From NCBI GenBank assembly GCA_022071955.1, contig JAJVIM010000003.1, forward strand, positions 310,001-374,000: a stretch of DNA of 64,000 nucleotides, written 5' to 3'. Shown piece by piece: positions 60,856-64,000 of this stretch; positions within the stretch are counted from its first letter, which is position 1; each line of letters opens with the position of its first letter. The notes beneath the pieces were generated by a model. It made no database searches. It had not been told where the DNA came from and was given only the letters and a program-made list of their open reading frames with translations. Position numbers and translations under genes: made by a program. The DNA is from Anaerolineae bacterium (lineage in GTDB: Bacteria; Chloroflexota; Anaerolineae; 4572-78; J111).

Positions 60856-63800
60856 CTATTTTTTGGGCAGACGGGGCAGGGCCAGTTTGGGCCGCGGCCC
60901 AAATTCAGGGACTTTGGGCGGGTTCTCTTCCAGCAGTTTCTGGATTTCGGCCAGCGCCCGGTCAAGCTGGGGATCGCGCCTTTTGGCGTAATCCTGCGGC
61001 TTAATATCAACTTCGATGTCCGGGTCGGTGCCGTAGTTTTCTACGGCCCAGCCCACATCTTCAAACCAAAACGAAAACTCCGGCTGGGTGGTGGTAGTGC
61101 CGTCTACCAGCGAATGGCGCGGCCAAATACCAATCACCCCGCCCCAGGTGCGTTTGCCAATCAACGGGCCAATATCGAGCAGTTTAAAAACGTGGCTAAA
61201 AATATCGCCGTCCGAACCGGCGTATTCATTGGTGATGGCCACAATCGGCCCCAAAATTGAGTAAAACGGGTAGGGCCAGGCTTCGCCGTAGCGCGGCTGG
61301 TCGTACCCCACCCGGCGGCGGGTGAGTTTTTCAATGAGCAGTTGCGACACGTTGCCGCCGCCGTTAAAGCGCACATCAACAATCAACCCTTCGCGCTCGC
61401 ACTCGGCGCGGAAGTAGCGATGAAATTCGGCAAAGCCGTGCGCGCCCATATCCGGGATGTGCACGTAGCCCACTCGCCCGCCGGTTTTTTGGTGAACCAG
61501 CGCCCGGTTGCTTTCCACCCATTCCCGGTAACGAGCCGGCATTTCGGCGGGCAGCGCGTTAACCACCACCGCCCGCGGCTCCGGCGACTGGCCGTTGGCG
61601 CTCAGCGGCAGCACGGTTAGCTGCACTTCGCTGTTGGCTCGATTAACCAGCGCCTGCTGCGGCGACAGTTCCGGCCCCAGCCGTTGGCCATCAATGGCCA
61701 GCAGCACATCGCCAATCTGCACGTTGGCCCCCAGCCGGCTCAGCGGCGAGGCCGATTTCTCCTGCCACGGGTCGCCCTGCACAATGTGGGTGACCCGGTA
61801 ACCGCCGCTGGTGGTATCCGGCTCAAAGTTGGCCCCCAGAAAACCCTGGTGATATTTGGGCGCGGCGCGATAATCGCCGCCCAGTTCGTAGGCGTGGCTG
61901 GTGCCCAGTTCGCCCTGCATTTCCCACAGCAGGTCAGAAAACTCGGAGCGCGACGCCACCCGGTCGATGAGCGGATAGTAGCGGTTAAACACCAGATGCC
62001 AGTCAACGCTGCTCATATCCGCCGACCAAAAATGGTCGCGCTGCAAACGCCACGCCTCGCGGAACATTTGCTGCCACTCGTCCGGTGGGTTAACTGCCAC
62101 GCGAATGCGGGCCAGCTTGATCCAGCCGCTTTTTTTGATAAAACCGGTGGCGGTATTGTCGGGTTTGTCACCGGCTTTGAGCACCCGCAAATTTTTGCCG
62201 GCCCGGTAAACCAGATGGCCCCGCTTGCGCGACAGATCGAAACTGCTAACGCTGGTGGCCACCACTTCCTTTTTGCGCTCGGCCAGGTCGTACATTTCCA
62301 GCACGCCCCGGGCCTCGTGGCCGTTGTCGTCATCATTGTTGTTGAGGCTGCCCTGAATGGGGAACGAGCTGAACAGCACTTTGCCTTTAATGCCAAACAC
62401 CTGCCGGTATTTGCCCTCCGGCACGGGCAGCGCCGTAAGCCGGGATTGAATACCGTCGAGGTCAATCTGAATGATTTTATCTTCGGCTTTTTCGGCCGGT
62501 TTTTCCGCCGCCGGCTCCTCGCCATTGGACTTTTCATCGGACTTATCGTTGCCGTTGGGCAGCGGGATGAACGGATTGGGCAGCTCTTTTTGCAGGGTGA
62601 CCAAAAACGGGCGGCTGCCGCGCGGAAAATTCAGATCAAAATAATGGTCATCGGACACCGGGTCAAAATCGCGGCGCGAGATAAAATAGAGATATTTGCC
62701 TTCGGGATCAAAGCTGGGGTCGATGTCCAGCATATCGTTGGGCGGGGTGACAAAATGGGTTTCGCCGCTGTCAAGATGGCACAGTTTGATGGCGCAGGTA
62801 TTGAGCGAGGTGGGCAGACCGTAGGCCAGCCACTTGCCATCCGGCGACCAATCCAGCCCGGCCACCCGGCCGTAATTACTTTTATCGAGCACTTTGGCCG
62901 TTTTTTGAGCCAGGTCAACCAGCACCAGCTCGTAGCGATGGTTGCCAAAGGCCACCAGATCGGCCCTGGGCGAAACGTGCAGCGCCAGCGGACGGCCAAT
63001 GTCCAGCCCATCGAGCGTTTCCACAGGGCGTTCGGCCAACGGCTGCGATGCATCCGGGTGAATTTCCAGCGCCTCTTCGCCGCTGGCATCGCTGAGCATA
63101 ACCAACCGCTGGCCATCGTTGAGCCACTCAGCCAGCCGGTAGCGCACGCCGTGCGGCCGGCCGTAGGGTAGCACCGCGCCTTCCCAGTTAGACATACTAA
63201 ACGCCTTGCCGCGCGCGGTCAGCGCCAGGCTGTGGCCTTCGGGGTGAAGGGCATACGACTCCAGATAGCTGGCGGCGTTTACAAATTTGCGGTTGCGTTG
63301 CACCCGCGGGCTATGAAATTCAATATCGATCTTGCGAGCCTCACCCGTTTCCGGGGAAAACAGAAACAGGTCGGCCCCGGCGCAGTAAACAATCTGGCGG
63401 CCGTCGCTGGCCGGGTAGCGGGCGTAAAAATCGGTGTGATGGGTGTGGCGCTGGATTTTGCTGCCGCGCGGCGTGCAGGAATAGATGTTGCCAATGCCCT
63501 GGTGGTCCGATAAAAAGTAGATGCGCTCGCCGAGCCACATAGGGTAAACAGCGTTGCTGATCGATTTGAGCAGCGGTTTAAACTGGCCGCGACCGGCCTC
63601 GTCAATCCAGATGTCGCCGGCGGTGCCGCCGCGATAGCGTTTCCAATAGGCCATCTCCTGCCGGCGGCGGCCCAGCACCACCCCGCCATTCGGGCCAAAT
63701 GAGATTGAGCCGGCCGGGCCGTAGGCCAGCGGCTGCGGCTGGCCGCCGTTGGGGCTGATGGTGTACAGCGGCGTTAAATGGCGAAAAGGCTGGCCGGCGT

Positions 63801-64000
63801 TGCTGGCAAAAACAATGGCGTCGCTGTCGGGTGTCCAGCCCAATACGGCGGTGTTGCCGGCGCCCAGATAGGTGAGCCGGGTGGCCGGCCCGCCGTCGGC
63901 GGGCATCACGTACACCTCAATTTCGCCCTCTTCGCGGCCAATAAAGGCCAGCCACTCGCCATTGGGCGACAGCGCCGGGTGAGATGTCATCCCCAGGTTG
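60856..64000 (-). CDS. Tricorn-type protease (S41), 5' end beyond the window
   Basis: At least 1044 residues of a tricorn-like serine protease. The N-terminal half is WD40-like propeller repeats (SPNGEWLAFIGREEG, LGWTPDSDAIVFAS, DWSPDGKWLAYGLP, SFDPEGKYLYFISR). The C1 region with WRLQRDHFWSADM (catalytic His), a PDZ domain (about 745-830, GANVQIGDVLLAIDGQRLG), and the S41 core follow: RFNGGGNVSQLLIEKL, NEYAGSDGDIF (nucleophile Ser) and GVIGIW. Tricorn degrades peptides released by other proteases in the cytoplasm; bacterial forms may be exported. The frame is open to the window edge (AsnLeuGly before the ATG at 63990), and the usual protein has some 40-60 more residues, so the true start is outside. 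An insert rich in Lys/Glu/Ala lies between propeller blades near residues 500-520. Confidence 0.92.
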   Translation of the reverse strand, partial: NLGMTSHPALSPNGEWLAFIGREEGEIEVYVMPADGGPATRLTYLGAGNTAVLGWTPDSDAIVFASNAGQPFRHLTPLYTISPNGGQPQPLAYGPAGSISFGPNGGVVLGRRRQEMAYWKRYRGGTAGDIWIDEAGRGQFKPLLKSISNAVYPMWLGERIYFLSDHQGIGNIYSCTPRGSKIQRHTHHTDFYARYPASDGRQIVYCAGADLFLFSPETGEARKIDIEFHSPRVQRNRKFVNAASYLESYALHPEGHSLALTARGKAFSMSNWEGAVLPYGRPHGVRYRLAEWLNDGQRLVMLSDASGEEALEIHPDASQPLAERPVETLDGLDIGRPLALHVSPRADLVAFGNHRYELVLVDLAQKTAKVLDKSNYGRVAGLDWSPDGKWLAYGLPTSLNTCAIKLCHLDSGETHFVTPPNDMLDIDPSFDPEGKYLYFISRRDFDPVSDDHYFDLNFPRGSRPFLVTLQKELPNPFIPLPNGNDKSDEKSNGEEPAAEKPAEKAEDKIIQIDLDGIQSRLTALPVPEGKYRQVFGIKGKVLFSSFPIQGSLNNNDDDNGHEARGVLEMYDLAERKKEVVATSVSSFDLSRKRGHLVYRAGKNLRVLKAGDKPDNTATGFIKKSGWIKLARIRVAVNPPDEWQQMFREAWRLQRDHFWSADMSSVDWHLVFNRYYPLIDRVASRSEFSDLLWEMQGELGTSHAYELGGDYRAAPKYHQGFLGANFEPDTTSGGYRVTHIVQGDPWQEKSASPLSRLGANVQIGDVLLAIDGQRLGPELSPQQALVNRANSEVQLTVLPLSANGQSPEPRAVVVNALPAEMPARYREWVESNRALVHQKTGGRVGYVHIPDMGAHGFAEFHRYFRAECEREGLIVDVRFNGGGNVSQLLIEKLTRRRVGYDQPRYGEAWPYPFYSILGPIVAITNEYAGSDGDIFSHVFKLLDIGPLIGKRTWGGVIGIWPRHSLVDGTTTTQPEFSFWFEDVGWAVENYGTDPDIEVDIKPQDYAKRRDPQLDRALAEIQKLLEENPPKVPEFGPRPKLALPRLPKK

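Noticed and set aside
61684..63171. A 495-codon + strand frame opposite the tricorn protease
   Set aside because: Antisense shadow of a gene with clear motifs; no ribosome site or family features.

Overview
The window looks like a chromosomal segment of an uncultured, fairly GC-rich bacterium. Gene content points to Chloroflexota (Anaerolineae-like): a form I aerobic CO dehydrogenase cluster, many multi-domain GAF/PAS histidine kinases, an AfsR/SARP-type regulator with an ATPase and TPR tail, a tricorn-type protease and WD40-like propeller proteins. This assignment is an inference from gene families; there is no rRNA or other phylogenetic marker beyond gyrB and glmS. No tRNA, rRNA or CRISPR array was seen.

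Layout. 1-4.7 kb (+): moeA (molybdenum cofactor), a DsbA-like thioredoxin, a small Cys/acidic protein and an unusual amidohydrolase-CYTH fusion. 4.9-7.9 kb (-): mtaB tRNA methylthiotransferase abutting a membrane-anchored propeller protein. 8.2-10.6 kb (+): a glmS ribozyme in the leader of glmS. 10.6-12.6 kb: a decayed DNA-methyltransferase tail and a HEAT-type protein. 12.6-20.1 kb (-): a four-gene signalling cassette (THI5-like binding lipoprotein, Cache histidine kinase, CheY-like regulator, hybrid kinase). 20.5-29.4 kb (-): the CO dehydrogenase cluster, transcribed coxD-coxE-coxG-coxM-coxS-coxL, then an XdhC/CoxI-YHS-YHS gene. 29.5-31.6 kb (-): a NarL-type two-component pair. 32.1-33.8 kb: an AT-richer polytopic membrane protein beside a broken gene. 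34.3-44.9 kb (+): a kinase/NarL-regulator pair and then a second copy of the signalling cassette, with one regulator carrying a nonsense codon. 45-49 kb: a 1334-residue SARP/pseudo-cyclase/ATPase/TPR regulator. 49.1-49.6 kb: an IS3-type remnant. 49.7-57.4 kb (+): an N-acetylglucosamine PTS operon (decayed ROK repressor with intact palindromic operators, IIA-HPr-EI fusion, EIICB, nagA, SIS-type deaminase). 57.5-58.6 kb: an MNT/HEPN toxin-antitoxin pair enclosed by terminal inverted repeats with subterminal repeat arrays. 58.6-64 kb (-): gyrB and a tricorn protease cut by the window edge.

How it fits together. MoeA and XdhC/CoxI are maturation factors for molybdenum enzymes, and CoxMSL is the Mo-Cu CO dehydrogenase that would use them; CoxD and CoxE are expected to build the active site and CoxG to link the enzyme to the membrane. 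Amino-sugar metabolism is represented in both directions: glmS makes GlcN6P under control of a ribozyme that senses GlcN6P, and the PTS/nagA/SIS operon imports and degrades GlcNAc through the same intermediate. The two signalling cassettes have the same gene order on opposite strands, which argues that the binding protein, kinase, CheY and hybrid kinase form one functional unit with no ABC permease.

Three families of non-coding repeats recur: a three-hairpin palindromic element (3 copies), short heptamer tandem repeats (about 10 loci, some running into the 3' ends of coxS and coxE), and 9-mer inverted arrays.
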